Source: Paenibacillus lacisoli
Lineage (GTDB): Bacteria > Bacillota > Bacilli > Paenibacillales > Paenibacillaceae
Direction of reading: 5' to 3'
DNA: 64,000 nt
Assembly: GCF_030580655.1 (NCBI RefSeq)
Contig: NZ_JAUQTB010000001.1
Location: forward strand, 372,001-436,000
Made by a program: the position numbers and the translations under genes. The notes under the pieces are model-generated. The model worked only from the letters and a program-made list of their open reading frames with translations, had not been told where the DNA came from and ran no database searches. Below are positions 55,865 through 63,937 of the stretch, in pieces (positions within the stretch are counted from its first letter, which is position 1; each line of letters begins with the position of its first letter).

Positions 55865-56869
55865 TTACTGTTGCTTTTCTTCCGCGGCATCTTTCTCAAA
55901 TACTTGCTGCACATACTGCTGCAGACTCTTCTTGTTTACTCCCAGCACCTGAGCTCCCCCCACGACTTCGTTCTTAAGCAGGGAATAAGGCGGCAGCTGC
56001 TGGCGGTCCATCCCTTTCACATCCAGGTCCATGCCAAGAGATGCCAGCTTCAGCATTTGGGTCGGACTGAGATCGGTCTGGATATAAGGTGCAATCGCAT
56101 TCAGGATGCCCGGAATCTTGAAGATGGTTGAAGTAGATTGCATTTTATTAGCGACCTGTGTAAGAAAATTACGCTGGCGTTCGGTTCGGGAAAAGTCCGA
56201 GGTGGCGTCATGTCGGAACCTGACATACTGCAATGCGGTCTTTCCGTCCATATGCTGAAGCCCACTTTTGAGATCAATATCATACATATGCTTATCCGCA
56301 GAATCGGTATAGTACATATCCTTCTCTACTTCAATATCAACTCCGCCAAGCGCATCCACCAGCGAGATGAATCCGTTGAAGTCCGTGTATATGTAGTTAT
56401 GAATCGTAATGCCCAACAGTTTGCTGACAGTCTGACGGGTCAGCTCCGTACCGCCGTAAGCAAAGGCGGCATTCAATCTTCCGCGGCCATGGCCGGGAAT
56501 ATCGACATAGGTATCCCTCAGCACGGAGAACAGGTGAACCTTCTTCGAGGACGGATCGATCGACAAAACCATAACAGAGTCCGACCGTCCCGCGTCATCG
56601 CCCCTCGAATCACCGCCGAGAATGAGGACATTCACTCGCTCCTTGCCCTCCCACTTGGGAATGGTGACATTCTCTTCTGCAGAAGAGGAGCTGTCTGCTG
56701 CAGAAGAACGGTCTGCTGCTGTAGATGCTGCAGTCGTAGAGATAGCGTTAGAGAATTTAATAATGGAATAAGCATAGATGGAAATCACAGCCAGAATCCC
56801 TATGCTGAATGTGAGAAGCGTCAGCTTCAGCCACTTTTTTTTCACGTTTGCCCACAACCTTTCCTTCAT
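55865..56869 (-). CDS. LytR-CpsA-Psr (LCP) family protein
   Basis: A membrane-anchored phosphotransferase that attaches teichoic acids or other glycopolymers to peptidoglycan. The 334-residue protein has a short cytoplasmic N-terminus, one transmembrane helix (about 17-38), a Ser/Ala linker and the LCP domain with LGGDSRGDDAGRSDSVMVLS (near 90), the catalytic-arginine-bearing LRDTYVDIPGHGRGRLNAA and YVRFRHDATSDFSRTERQR. ATG at 56869 is 9 nt from GAGGG; a GTG six bases upstream is too close. Confidence 0.88.
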   Translation of the reverse strand: MKERLWANVKKKWLKLTLLTFSIGILAVISIYAYSIIKFSNAISTTAASTAADRSSAADSSSSAEENVTIPKWEGKERVNVLILGGDSRGDDAGRSDSVMVLSIDPSSKKVHLFSVLRDTYVDIPGHGRGRLNAAFAYGGTELTRQTVSKLLGITIHNYIYTDFNGFISLVDALGGVDIEVEKDMYYTDSADKHMYDIDLKSGLQHMDGKTALQYVRFRHDATSDFSRTERQRNFLTQVANKMQSTSTIFKIPGILNAIAPYIQTDLSPTQMLKLASLGMDLDVKGMDRQQLPPYSLLKNEVVGGAQVLGVNKKSLQQYVQQVFEKDAAEEKQQ

Positions 56870-57030
56870 GATCACTTTCCCTCAAGCATTTTAACAAATA
56901 GATTCATAAATTTCACCTTTGATTTCGTTTAGAATGAACTTTTCTTTTAAATTTGACATAACGATAGTTTTTGTCTAATTTTATATCATGCAGACTGCGA
57001 AAAGATTATGTTACACAAGGAGTATGGACG

Positions 57031-57585
57031 ATGAATTATGAAGTATTTACATGGATTAACCGTTTTGCGGACCAGAATCCCCTGCTGGATGATGCGTTTA
57101 TCTTTTTATCCAAATACGCCATCTGGATTATGATTGTCGTACTGGCCCTGGTCTGGATTCGTGGAAACAGGAAGCAGCAGCGCATGGTGGTCTATGCGTT
57201 CATTGGCGCAGCATTTGCTGTACTTTCAACCAAAATAGTGATTGCCCCTTGGATTGGTCATCCCCGGCCGTTCACAGAGCACAGTGTCCACCAGCTGATT
57301 GACCATACACCGGATGGATCTTTCCCGAGCAAGCACGCGGCTTTTGCCTTTACGCTCGCCTTCCTGTCCTTTGCAATCAACCGGCCCGTCGGCCGTGTGA
57401 TGCTGATTCTGGCTGTTCTGATCGGCCTTTCCCGTGTCTATGTCGGCGTTCACTATCCCGCTGATATCCTGGGCGGCGCCGTGTTTGCGGTTATCCTTTC
57501 GTCGCTTCTGTTCTATACCCGTTCTTTTACCTCGGCGGTTCCTGACTTTTTCATCCAGATGTACCGGAAGATGATACGTTCTTAA
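57031..57585 (+). CDS. PAP2 family phosphatase, probable undecaprenyl-diphosphatase
   Basis: A 184-residue membrane phosphatase with five transmembrane segments. The three PAP2 motifs are KIVIAPWIGHPRP (motif C1), SFPSKHAAF (C2; Lys where many have Gly or Asp) and SRVYVGVHYPADILGGA (C3). BcrC-like enzymes recycle the wall lipid carrier and resist bacitracin. ATG at 57031 follows AAGGAG; this excludes an N-terminal extension. Divergent from the LCP gene, so two wall genes are adjacent. Confidence 0.88.
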   Translation: MNYEVFTWINRFADQNPLLDDAFIFLSKYAIWIMIVVLALVWIRGNRKQQRMVVYAFIGAAFAVLSTKIVIAPWIGHPRPFTEHSVHQLIDHTPDGSFPSKHAAFAFTLAFLSFAINRPVGRVMLILAVLIGLSRVYVGVHYPADILGGAVFAVILSSLLFYTRSFTSAVPDFFIQMYRKMIRS

Positions 57586-57611
57586 TCTGCTCTCAATTGA
57601 TCTCCATAGTA

Positions 57612-57656
57612 AAAGGCGCCCTTTCTCCTCATGATCCCGGAGACGGGGCGCCTTTC
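57612..57656 (+). terminator. terminator of the PAP2 gene
   Basis: AAAGGCGCCC pairs with GGGCGCCTTT across a 25-nt loop, followed by CCTCTTC; the U tract is modest. Confidence 0.6.
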
Positions 57657-57741
57657 CTCTTCAAAGGGCCAATCGGCAGAATTACACACTGGCCCGTTCA
57701 ATCAGTTCATACGGAATCTCCATATGAAAAAGTTCTATATG

Positions 57742-58536
57742 TCAGCCCAGCAGCCAGCCCAGCCAATAGGCGAATGGCACGAGCAGCAGCTGTGCCAGCA
57801 GGGTTCCGGCCAAACGTGAACACATCATGAGGCCGAAAGTCCGGTTCATCTGGCTCAGCCGCAGTTCGCCGCGGAGTGAACGTTCAGAGAGGATCGCCAG
57901 TTTCGGATCGATGAGCAGCGTCAGCAGAATTGTAGCCAAGCCATTAATGAGTCCGGAGGACATGGACATACTGGTGCTGTGCGCTGGCCACAGATAAGAA
58001 GCATACAGCGAAGACAATACGCCGGTCGTATAGATAGCCGTCACCGTCATATTCATGACCATCAATCTGCGCGGCAGATTCCCGTCGAGTAAGGTCCGCA
58101 CCATATACAGCCTGGGCAGCCTGATGTAGAAGGAAATATTCTTCAGCCGGGCTGGAATCAGGACACGGCGCAGAAGGGCCGGAAAGGAACCCGCGCTCTC
58201 CAGATGAACCACCAGCCGGGCCGAAATGCGCACCACACTGGGAAACAGCAGCATAGCAAGCACGGTTCCGGCCGCAGCTGCGGCCATCACTATGTGGAGG
58301 CCGGAAGCCAAACCTCCTCCGTCCGCGGCAGACTTCGCATGATCCACCAATCTCCCGATCATGGGCCCCTGAGCCATGTTAGAGGTACGCGAGACCAGCA
58401 GCAGCATACCGGCCAGGGATAGCGCCAGCCCGATGCGCCGAGCCCGCAATCCGCCCAGCCGCAGTGCATAGGACAGACTGTCCGCTGTATGTATGGTCAG
58501 CGTGAACAACAAAATAGCGCCCCACATGAGTACCAT
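57742..58536 (-). CDS. amj: Amj family lipid II flippase
   Basis: A 264-residue polytopic membrane protein matching B. subtilis Amj (YdaH), an alternative to MurJ for moving lipid II across the membrane. Family features are TADSLSYALRLGGLRARRIGLALSL (here read in short pieces: HTADSLSYALRL, ARRIGLALSL) and LLLVSRTSNMAQGPMIGRLVD. The ATG at 58536 is 9 nt from AAGGAG; an ATG at 58545 touches it. Convergent with a wall-lipid phosphatase gene. Confidence 0.85.
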   Translation of the reverse strand: MVLMWGAILLFTLTIHTADSLSYALRLGGLRARRIGLALSLAGMLLLVSRTSNMAQGPMIGRLVDHAKSAADGGGLASGLHIVMAAAAAGTVLAMLLFPSVVRISARLVVHLESAGSFPALLRRVLIPARLKNISFYIRLPRLYMVRTLLDGNLPRRLMVMNMTVTAIYTTGVLSSLYASYLWPAHSTSMSMSSGLINGLATILLTLLIDPKLAILSERSLRGELRLSQMNRTFGLMMCSRLAGTLLAQLLLVPFAYWLGWLLG

Positions 58537-58663
58537 TTTCACCATCTCCTTCCCACCTAGTATAACCCATCATTGGATAAAAGAGGGTCTTTCTTTCTCC
58601 GATTTCGGACAACCGGATTCGGGTAATAGGTGTCATAGAATTCAATATGAGGAGGAGAATATC

Positions 58664-59128
58664 ATGCCTTGGAATAAAAAGGATTATCCGCCGTCCATGA
58701 AAAATCTGGACCCACGGATACGCAACAAAGCGGTAGAGATCGCCAATGCCCTGCTGGAGGAAGGATATGAGGAAGGTCGCTCTATTGCTATCGCCACCGC
58801 CCGGGCGGAAGAATGGAATGAGAATCACCCTGAGCATGAAGATGACGACAAGAACAGTAAGGATAAGCACACGAATGATACAAACAATGACCACAAGGAC
58901 AGTAACCAGCCTGTACAATAATCCTCGGGTGATCACAGAAATTATCATGTGGTGCCTCACGATGACAGCTGGGCCGTGAAGCAGGAAGGCGAGGATGATC
59001 CCGTATCCACGCATGATAACCAGAAAAAAGCGGTTCAACAAGCCGAGAAGCTCGCTGCTGAGCATAAGGTCCGTATGATTATTCATGATGAGGACGGCAG
59101 GATCGAGTCTTCCCAACAGCCGTCCTGA
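58664..59128 (+). pseudogene. ydaT: YdaT-like DUF2188 protein split by an in-frame TAA
   Basis: The N-terminal 85 residues (PWNKKDYPPSMKNLDPRIR, then EIANALLEEGYEEGRSIAIA and a Asp/Asn/Lys-rich tail) match the first part of YdaT. A TAA at 58919-58921 ends this ORF, but the same frame continues without another stop to 59128 and encodes the DUF2188 domain: NYHVVPHDDSWAVK, then VSTHDNQKKAVQQAEKLAAE and RMIIHDEDGRI. The natural protein would be about 154 residues. A single C to T change from CAA or CAG would explain it. A terminator follows the distal stop, as if the whole gene were once intact. GGAGGAG precedes the ATG. Confidence 0.82.
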
Positions 59129-59134
59129 CCCGGC

Positions 59135-59160
59135 AAGCCGGCCTTCGGACCGGCTTTTGG
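59135..59160 (+). terminator. terminator of the ydaT gene
   Basis: AAGCCGG pairs with CCGGCTT around CCTTCGGA, followed by TTGG, seven bases after the distal stop codon. Confidence 0.78.
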
Positions 59161-59186
59161 TCTTGTTATAGCGTAGTTATAGGCAA

Positions 59187-59219
59187 ATAAAAAAACCGCC
59201 CGGGTCAGCCAGGCGGTTG
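59187..59219 (-). terminator. terminator of yitT
   Basis: Minus-strand RNA: AACCGCC pairs with GGGCGGTT followed by TTTTTT; immediately after the yitT stop. Confidence 0.85.
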
Positions 59220-59221
59220 TA

Positions 59222-59923
59222 TTAATGACGTAAGCTCGTTACAGCCGGAACAGACTTGCTGTTCTGTATAGGCTGCTTCACAGATACGGCTGCAGGCTCG
59301 TTGTGTCTGGCCGGGATACGGATCTGGACGGTCATCGTCCATGTAATCACTTTACCAGCAAGCCATACGGCCAGAATCGTATACATCGTTTCCTTAACAG
59401 GAAGGAAGAATAAGGAGGCCAGCAAAACAAATGCATCGCTCACAAAAAATACATTACCAATCTTCCAGCCGGTCCATTCGCTAATCAGCTTCGAGAGGAC
59501 GTCATCGCCTCCGGTTGCCCCGCCGAAACGGAGAACAATCCCTGCTCCCAGGCCTGTCAGCAGTCCGGACAGCAGCGCAGCGGCGAACAGATTACCGTGC
59601 AAATCCAGCACAAGTGTCGAATATTTCTCAAATCCGGAATAGAACAATGAGAACGATACGGCACCCAGCAGGGTGAAGAGCATAAATTTACGGCCTTTTA
59701 ACAGCCATGCGATCAAAATAACGGGAATATCCAGCAGAAATACGCTGTATGCCGGTGACAGACCAAACGCATATTTACCCAACAGCGCAAGTCCGACAAA
59801 CCCGCCTTCAGACAGGTGGTTCTCAAAATTAATGTGATAATACGTAAACGCCAGAATCAGCGTTCCCAGCAGCATAATGCCTACCTGGGCCAGTGCTTTT
59901 GTTACGGTTTCTTTTCTCCTCAT
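59222..59923 (-). CDS. YitT family membrane protein
   Basis: A 233-residue protein with five to six transmembrane segments and family features GGFVGLALLGKYAFGLSP, LSGLLTGLGAGIVLRFGGATGGDDVLS and WKIGNVFFVSD. It matches the YitT (DUF161) membrane family but lacks the C-terminal DUF2179 domain of longer members. Function unknown. AGGGAG is 5 nt from the ATG at 59923. Its mRNA has a 5' leader of about 240 nt with strong secondary structure, so it is probably regulated post-transcriptionally. Confidence 0.8.
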   Translation of the reverse strand: MRRKETVTKALAQVGIMLLGTLILAFTYYHINFENHLSEGGFVGLALLGKYAFGLSPAYSVFLLDIPVILIAWLLKGRKFMLFTLLGAVSFSLFYSGFEKYSTLVLDLHGNLFAAALLSGLLTGLGAGIVLRFGGATGGDDVLSKLISEWTGWKIGNVFFVSDAFVLLASLFFLPVKETMYTILAVWLAGKVITWTMTVQIRIPARHNEPAAVSVKQPIQNSKSVPAVTSLRH

Positions 59924-59929
59924 ACAGGC

Positions 59930-60180
59930 TCCCTCGGTTCTTCGTAAGTTTGGTCATCTTCGACCAACTCTTACGGGAGGTGCACCTGGAGGACTTCATC
60001 CTTCGCATACATTATTCCCCTCTTCCGTAGAGTCGGTCCTAGTTGGACGAGCAATCTACGAAAGAGCTAAGTGTAGGAGAGATCATAACGTTTCCAAATC
60101 GTCCTTTGGGGAAGCATCCTTCGGGGACACATGGTATCCTGATCCTTTCATTGTGGAGTTTTACTACTGAATCTATTATA
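59930..60180 (-). promoter_or_regulatory. long structured 5' leader and promoter of yitT, class unknown
   Basis: An extended -10 (TGG-TATAAT, 60180-60175) implies transcription from about 60167. The leader to the yitT start (59923) has three strong structures: a 12-bp hairpin CGTAAG.TTGGTC / GACCAA..CTTACG at 59943-59975, adjacent to the ribosome site; a second, CGTAGA..GTCC / GGAC..TCTACG at 60026-60060; and an outer GATCA/TGATC pair (60081-60085, 60140-60144) with an inner CCAAA/TTTGG hairpin. No U run follows, so control would be translational. I match it to no known riboswitch. Confidence 0.5.
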
Positions 60181-60194
60181 CCACACCATAGCAA

Positions 60195-60252
60195 GTGCTA
60201 AACAGCTTGCTTGCTGCAAGCCGCTTTTTTTCAGTATATGAGCGTTTAGCAC
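60195..60252. repeat. nested inverted repeat upstream of the yitT promoter
   Basis: GTGCTAAAC (60195-60203) and GTTTAGCAC (60244-60252) are a perfect 9-bp inverted repeat. Inside it, GCTTGC/GCAAGC (60205-60221) forms a hairpin with a T7 run at 60225-60231. It could be an operator dyad or a terminator of an unknown plus-strand RNA. Confidence 0.5.
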
Positions 60253-60429
60253 CGGATATGTCGGCGGATGCGCAGTTAGAAATCCGCTCCTAAGATTTTT
60301 ACCATTTGGCACAAAAAAACATTAAAATTACCTTGTTAATCGTATTTATCGCTTTTAAAATCTGCAATTCCAATTCTTATCCATTGCCATAAGGTATCAT
60401 ATACGCATAAGATGGTGAATATAATTACA

Positions 60430-60441
60430 GAACAAATGTTC
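60430..60441 (+). promoter_or_regulatory. LexA-type SOS box
   Basis: GAACAAATGTTC fits the Gram-positive LexA consensus GAACNNNNGTTC exactly and extends as an AGAAC/GTTCT dyad. It sits just downstream of a TATAAT (60420-60425) and 29 bp before the start of the 172-residue gene, where a bound repressor would block transcription. Confidence 0.7.
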
Positions 60442-60469
60442 TTGTCATCTCTGGAAAGGAGGCCGCTGA

Positions 60470-60988
60470 ATGAAAACCGGATCTGTCCCGCCGCTCCCCG
60501 AAATCCGTGATCTCTCGCTCATCCAGCAATGCAACATTTATGAACTGCTCCTCGAGGCACTGAATCGTGATCTGCAGAGCCTGCATGGACTGGAGCTCAA
60601 AATGGGAGCTCTTTATCTGCGGGGCCTCGAGTCGGTGAAGGAGCGTGTGCAGAATCTGGAGCAGCAGATCCGGCAGGATATGAAACGCCGCGGTATCCGG
60701 ATTACAGAGCAGCAGCGCAGCAATCAGGGCGTGCACGTGAGCTATCTCTGCCGCGGCTACCATGACAGATTCACCTTGAGCTGGACTGAAGCCCGCAGCG
60801 AGGCCTGTCAAGAGCTTGCACGGCAGATTGGAGTAGACCTTAGTCTGGCTGACGTCGAGACTGCCCCGCCGCTTCGCCCTACACCGCTGATCCCAACGGA
60901 TATCGGAATCCAGAGACCGGCTCCCAACCGTACAGCCCGGGCTGAAATCTCTCGCAAAAATTCTGCTTCGTCGAGTGTAAGCGGCTGA
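60470..60988 (+). CDS. hypothetical protein under a LexA-type box
   Basis: I do not recognise this 172-residue protein. It has no signal peptide or membrane segment. Residues about 20-75 are likely helical or coiled coil (ELLLEALNRDLQSL, LESVKERVQNLEQQIRQDMK), the centre has VSYLCRGYHDRFTLSWTE, and the Pro/Ser-rich tail (130-172) looks disordered. GGAAAGGAGG lies 7 nt before the ATG. The perfect SOS box upstream suggests DNA-damage induction. The antisense ORF here (60425-61060) lacks a ribosome site and is not chosen. Confidence 0.7.
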   Translation: MKTGSVPPLPEIRDLSLIQQCNIYELLLEALNRDLQSLHGLELKMGALYLRGLESVKERVQNLEQQIRQDMKRRGIRITEQQRSNQGVHVSYLCRGYHDRFTLSWTEARSEACQELARQIGVDLSLADVETAPPLRPTPLIPTDIGIQRPAPNRTARAEISRKNSASSSVSG

Positions 60989-61002
60989 ATAAAGGCCTGT
61001 CT

Positions 61003-61047
61003 CCCCTTTCAGTGATATAATAAAACGTATCTTTATCATGAAAGGGG
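61003..61047 (+). promoter_or_regulatory. inverted repeat spanning the cysK promoter and ribosome site
   Basis: CCCCTTTCA (61003-61011) and TGAAAGGGG (61039-61047) are a perfect 9-bp inverted repeat. A TATAAT (61016-61021) lies between, and the right arm contains the cysK ribosome site. It can act as a DNA operator, or, in read-through RNA from upstream, hide the ribosome site. Confidence 0.5.
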
Positions 61048-61054
61048 CTTTCCT

Positions 61055-61981
61055 GTGCATTCACCCAAAGTGGTTAATCATATTACTGAATTAATAGGTG
61101 ACACACCGGCCGTGCGGCTGAACCGTCTGACAGGTTCTGCGGATGCTGAGGTGCTTGTGAAGCTCGAGTACCTGAATCCCAGCGGCAGTGTAAAGGACCG
61201 CGCAGCCTTTAACCTGATTGAGCAGGCAGAGCAGGACGGACGTCTGCAGCCCGGCGCTGTCATTATTGAACCAACCAGCGGCAATACAGGAATCGGCCTG
61301 GCTATGAATGCGGCGGCCAAAGGCTATAAAGCCATCCTGGTCATGCCGGATAATATGACCCGGGAACGGATTAATATCCTGAAGGCTTACGGCGCTGAAG
61401 TCGTTCTTACGCCTGCTGCCGAACGGATGCCCGGAGCCATCCGCAAGGCGCTGGAGCTGCAGGCATCCATACCCGGCAGCTGGATTCCGCAGCAGTTCGA
61501 GAACCCGGCTAACCCTGATATCCACCGTACAACTACCGCGCTTGAGATTATCGAGCAGACGGAAGGACGCCTTGATGCCTTTGTCGCCTCTTCAGGAACA
61601 GGGGGAACGATTACAGGCACCGGTGAGACACTGCGCCGCGAACTGCCCGGCATCCAGATTTATGCGGTTGAGCCGGCAGGCTCGCCGGTATTGTCCGGCG
61701 GTCAGCCTGGCCCGCATAAGCTTGTCGGCACCAGTCCGGGCTTCGTCCCTCCTATCCTGAATACCAGCGTGTGGGACGAGATTCTCACCGTGACGGATGA
61801 AGATGCTCTGCAGACGACCCGTGACCTTGCGGTACGCGAAGGATTGCTGCTCGGCCCTTCTTCGGGTGCAACGGTCTGGGCCTCCCTGCAGATCGCAAGG
61901 CGCCTGGGGCCCGGCAAGCGTGTGCTGTGTATCGCCCCGGATACGGGTGAGCGGTACTTAAGCATGGATGTATTTGGTTGA
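61055..61981 (+). CDS. cysK: cysteine synthase A (O-acetylserine sulfhydrylase)
   Basis: A PLP enzyme that makes L-cysteine from O-acetylserine and sulfide. The 308-residue protein has the PLP lysine in NPSGSVKDRAAF (near 44), the phosphate loop SSGTGGTITG (near 175) and substrate loop PTSGNTGIGLA (near 70). Start is a GTG at 61055, 7 nt after AAAGGGG. CysK is clear; a CysM or OASS-like variant cannot be entirely excluded. Confidence 0.94.
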   Translation: MHSPKVVNHITELIGDTPAVRLNRLTGSADAEVLVKLEYLNPSGSVKDRAAFNLIEQAEQDGRLQPGAVIIEPTSGNTGIGLAMNAAAKGYKAILVMPDNMTRERINILKAYGAEVVLTPAAERMPGAIRKALELQASIPGSWIPQQFENPANPDIHRTTTALEIIEQTEGRLDAFVASSGTGGTITGTGETLRRELPGIQIYAVEPAGSPVLSGGQPGPHKLVGTSPGFVPPILNTSVWDEILTVTDEDALQTTRDLAVREGLLLGPSSGATVWASLQIARRLGPGKRVLCIAPDTGERYLSMDVFG

Positions 61982-62000
61982 AAGCTTTATGGAACGTAAT

Positions 62001-62037
62001 AAAGGTCTGTATCTCGTGATAGAGATACAGACCTTTT
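62001..62037 (+). terminator. terminator of cysK
   Basis: AAAGGTCTGTATCTC pairs perfectly with GAGATACAGACCTTT around GTGATA, then TTTG; a 15-bp stem. Confidence 0.93.
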
Positions 62038-62059
62038 GCACGTACGCAGTATGAACAGC

Positions 62060-62435
62060 CTACATAAGGGCGCCGAGAAAACGTGTAGCGATACCGAAGT
62101 AAATAAATAAGGATAAAATATCATTCAATGTAGTAATCAGAGGACCGGAGGCTACAGCCGGGTCTACTTTGAAGCGGCTTAGAACCAGTGGAATACAGGT
62201 GCGAGTAAGTGTACCGATGACTAATGTGCAGAATAGGGATATCCCGATGATCATACCAAGCAGCCAGCTTCCCTGCCAAAAGTATGCGATGACCGTAATC
62301 AGCGCTGCGCACACCAGACCAATCATTACCCAACTTGATTTCGCGACATATTAAGGACAGCACTGTGGATTCCGGAGCAGCAAACGGTTTACTTCTTCCA
62401 TGGAAAAGTTCTTTTTTGATCCGGGAAGCCTTCAT
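62060..62435 (-). pseudogene. remnant of an MgtE-type magnesium transporter gene (C-terminal part)
   Basis: An 88-residue frame at 62326-62060 reads as the C-terminal membrane domain of MgtE: IGLVCAALITVIAYFWQGS, PLVLSRFKVDPAVASGP and TTLNDILSLFIYFGIATRF. Upstream, the adjoining frame (62435 down to about 62325) carries REIKLGN, which in MgtE precedes the helix, so there is a frameshift near 62325. The N-terminal, CBS and first membrane parts are missing. No ribosome site is seen. It is a decayed gene. Confidence 0.7.
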
Positions 62436-62451
62436 GCTCTACAACTGCAGA

Positions 62452-62694
62452 CTATCCGCTTCCTGTCAGGCTCCATAAAAAGCCCAGCAGGATCACAATT
62501 ACGATATGCACGATGGGAGACAAGAGCTTCCATGGGTTGAGGCTTGACTTTCTTTTCCGCCAATAATAAATAATAGAGTAGATATACGTCACTGGATAAG
62601 CCGTGGAGGAAATCAGAAATAACCATACAAGCGCAATGAGAAGCCTGCTCTCATCCTTTGTCTGAACTCCTGCCGCTGTCATCACATTGGCCAT
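62452..62694 (-). CDS. hypothetical small membrane protein, possibly truncated
   Basis: An 80-residue protein with two transmembrane segments (about 17-42, then 60-77) and a basic WRKRKSSLNPWK loop. The frame stays open about 78 bp upstream of the ATG at 62694, adding a hydrophobic stretch (AAIYLLFIVEAIPLLFYPFI), but has no start codon there. So either the N-terminus is lost or an unusual start is used. It lies between two gene remnants. Function unknown. Confidence 0.4.
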   Translation of the reverse strand: MANVMTAAGVQTKDESRLLIALVWLFLISSTAYPVTYIYSIIYYWRKRKSSLNPWKLLSPIVHIVIVILLGFLWSLTGSG

Positions 62695-62809
62695 TAAGAT
62701 AAAAGGATAGAACAGCAGCGGAATCGCCTCGACAATAAAAAGTAAATAAATCGCAGCCTTCGTGCTTCGGATGTCAACTCACCACCTGATTTCAAATTAG
62801 CAGTATTAA

Positions 62810-63170
62810 TTATAAGGTTATTGCAAAATCAGCAATCTGGCCTTCCTGGATATATTGAATGATGCTTTGTACTTCCTTCTCTGCCCGCTGCGGGAGCGCC
62901 GAGCTTGATCCCACCATAACAAACCCGATCCAACGGGGCATATACGTCTGTAAAGTGAGCAGGCATCTTTTTCTTGAATGGCCCGCATCGCTTACAGCGA
63001 TGATTCGTTTAATCCTATGTAGTCCTAAAGCTCGATCCAATACAAGCATGGATGCCAATACACTCTCTACTTACCGCACACCAGGGTACAGTCGCCAACT
63101 CTGACAGCAGTATATTTTCTACTCCTTCATTCGATAATAAACGGGATATCCGACAGAAACAGTGCAAATC
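62810..63170 (-). pseudogene. remnant of a YdcF/DUF218-family gene
   Basis: The frame from 63085 to 62810 reads VESVLASMLVLDRALG, IKRIIAVSDAGHSRKRCLLTL and QSIIQYIQEGQIADFAITL, resembling the C-terminal half of DUF218 (YdcF) proteins. A TAA just before VESV and a shift to another frame upstream show decay; the N-terminal half is not found. Assignment is by pattern and is moderate. Confidence 0.5.
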
Positions 63171-63250
63171 TTTGAAAAACAGTATAATGAAACTATAAAA
63201 AAAGCAAGTGATCTCCATCATAATATTAATATAAAGAAGGGTGCTTCTCA

Positions 63251-63844
63251 ATGACAAATGGCAGTATGAATCCCAAGGTTGATGAATTCCTGAGCAAAGC
63301 CACAACGTGGCAGGAAGAGTTCAAAAAATTGAGAACGATCATGCTGGACTGCCAGCTGACCGAAGAACTGAAGTGGGGTGTTCCTTGTTATACGGTTCAG
63401 AACAAAAACATTGTCCTAATCCACGGATTCAAAGAATACTGTGCCATTCTGTTTATGAAAGGCGCCTTGCTGAAGGACCCCCATCGTATTCTGATCCAGC
63501 AAACAGAGAAGGTACAGGCGGGACGCCAGATTCGTTTCACCGCTGTTCAAGAGATCGCTGACATGGAAACGGTGCTGAAAGCCTATGTTCTTGAAGCCAT
63601 GGAGGTCGAGAAGGCTGGGCTGAAAGTAGATTTCAAAAAGAATACGGAGTACACCGTTCCTGAAGAATTTCAGCATAAGATGGATGAAGTTCCTGCCTTG
63701 AGAACGGCTTTCGAAGCCTTGACTCCCGGGCGGCAGCGGGCATACCTGCTATATTTCTCAGAAGCCAAGCAATCCAAAACCCGCGCGTCACGGGTAGATA
63801 AATATACGCAGAACATACTTGATGGAAAAGGGCTGAATGATTAG
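63251..63844 (+). CDS. ydeI: YdeI/DUF1801 family protein
   Basis: A 197-residue cytoplasmic protein matching B. subtilis YdeI: an N-terminal DUF1801 region (about 10-115; WQEEFKKLRTIMLDCQLTEELKWGVPCY) and the C-terminal OmpD-associated-type tail GRQRAYLLYFSEAKQSKTRASRVDKY. The family is tied to protection against antimicrobial peptides in some reports, but the mechanism is unclear. A GAAGGG lies before the ATG. Confidence 0.82.
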   Translation: MTNGSMNPKVDEFLSKATTWQEEFKKLRTIMLDCQLTEELKWGVPCYTVQNKNIVLIHGFKEYCAILFMKGALLKDPHRILIQQTEKVQAGRQIRFTAVQEIADMETVLKAYVLEAMEVEKAGLKVDFKKNTEYTVPEEFQHKMDEVPALRTAFEALTPGRQRAYLLYFSEAKQSKTRASRVDKYTQNILDGKGLND

Positions 63845-63937
63845 AACGTAGTAAGACCTAGTTGCATCGCGCAGACCCTTGGAAAAACAGGCCGTCCTTC
63901 CCAGGCAGCGCTTTAACATAAATGAATGGCGGCTTGT

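Noticed and set aside
59943..59975. Intrinsic terminator in the yitT leader
   Set aside because: The hairpin is strong, but no U run follows it in either direction.
60425..61060. 211-codon minus-strand frame opposite the 172-residue gene
   Set aside because: The plus-strand gene has AAAGGAGG and a promoter with a LexA box; the minus frame has neither.
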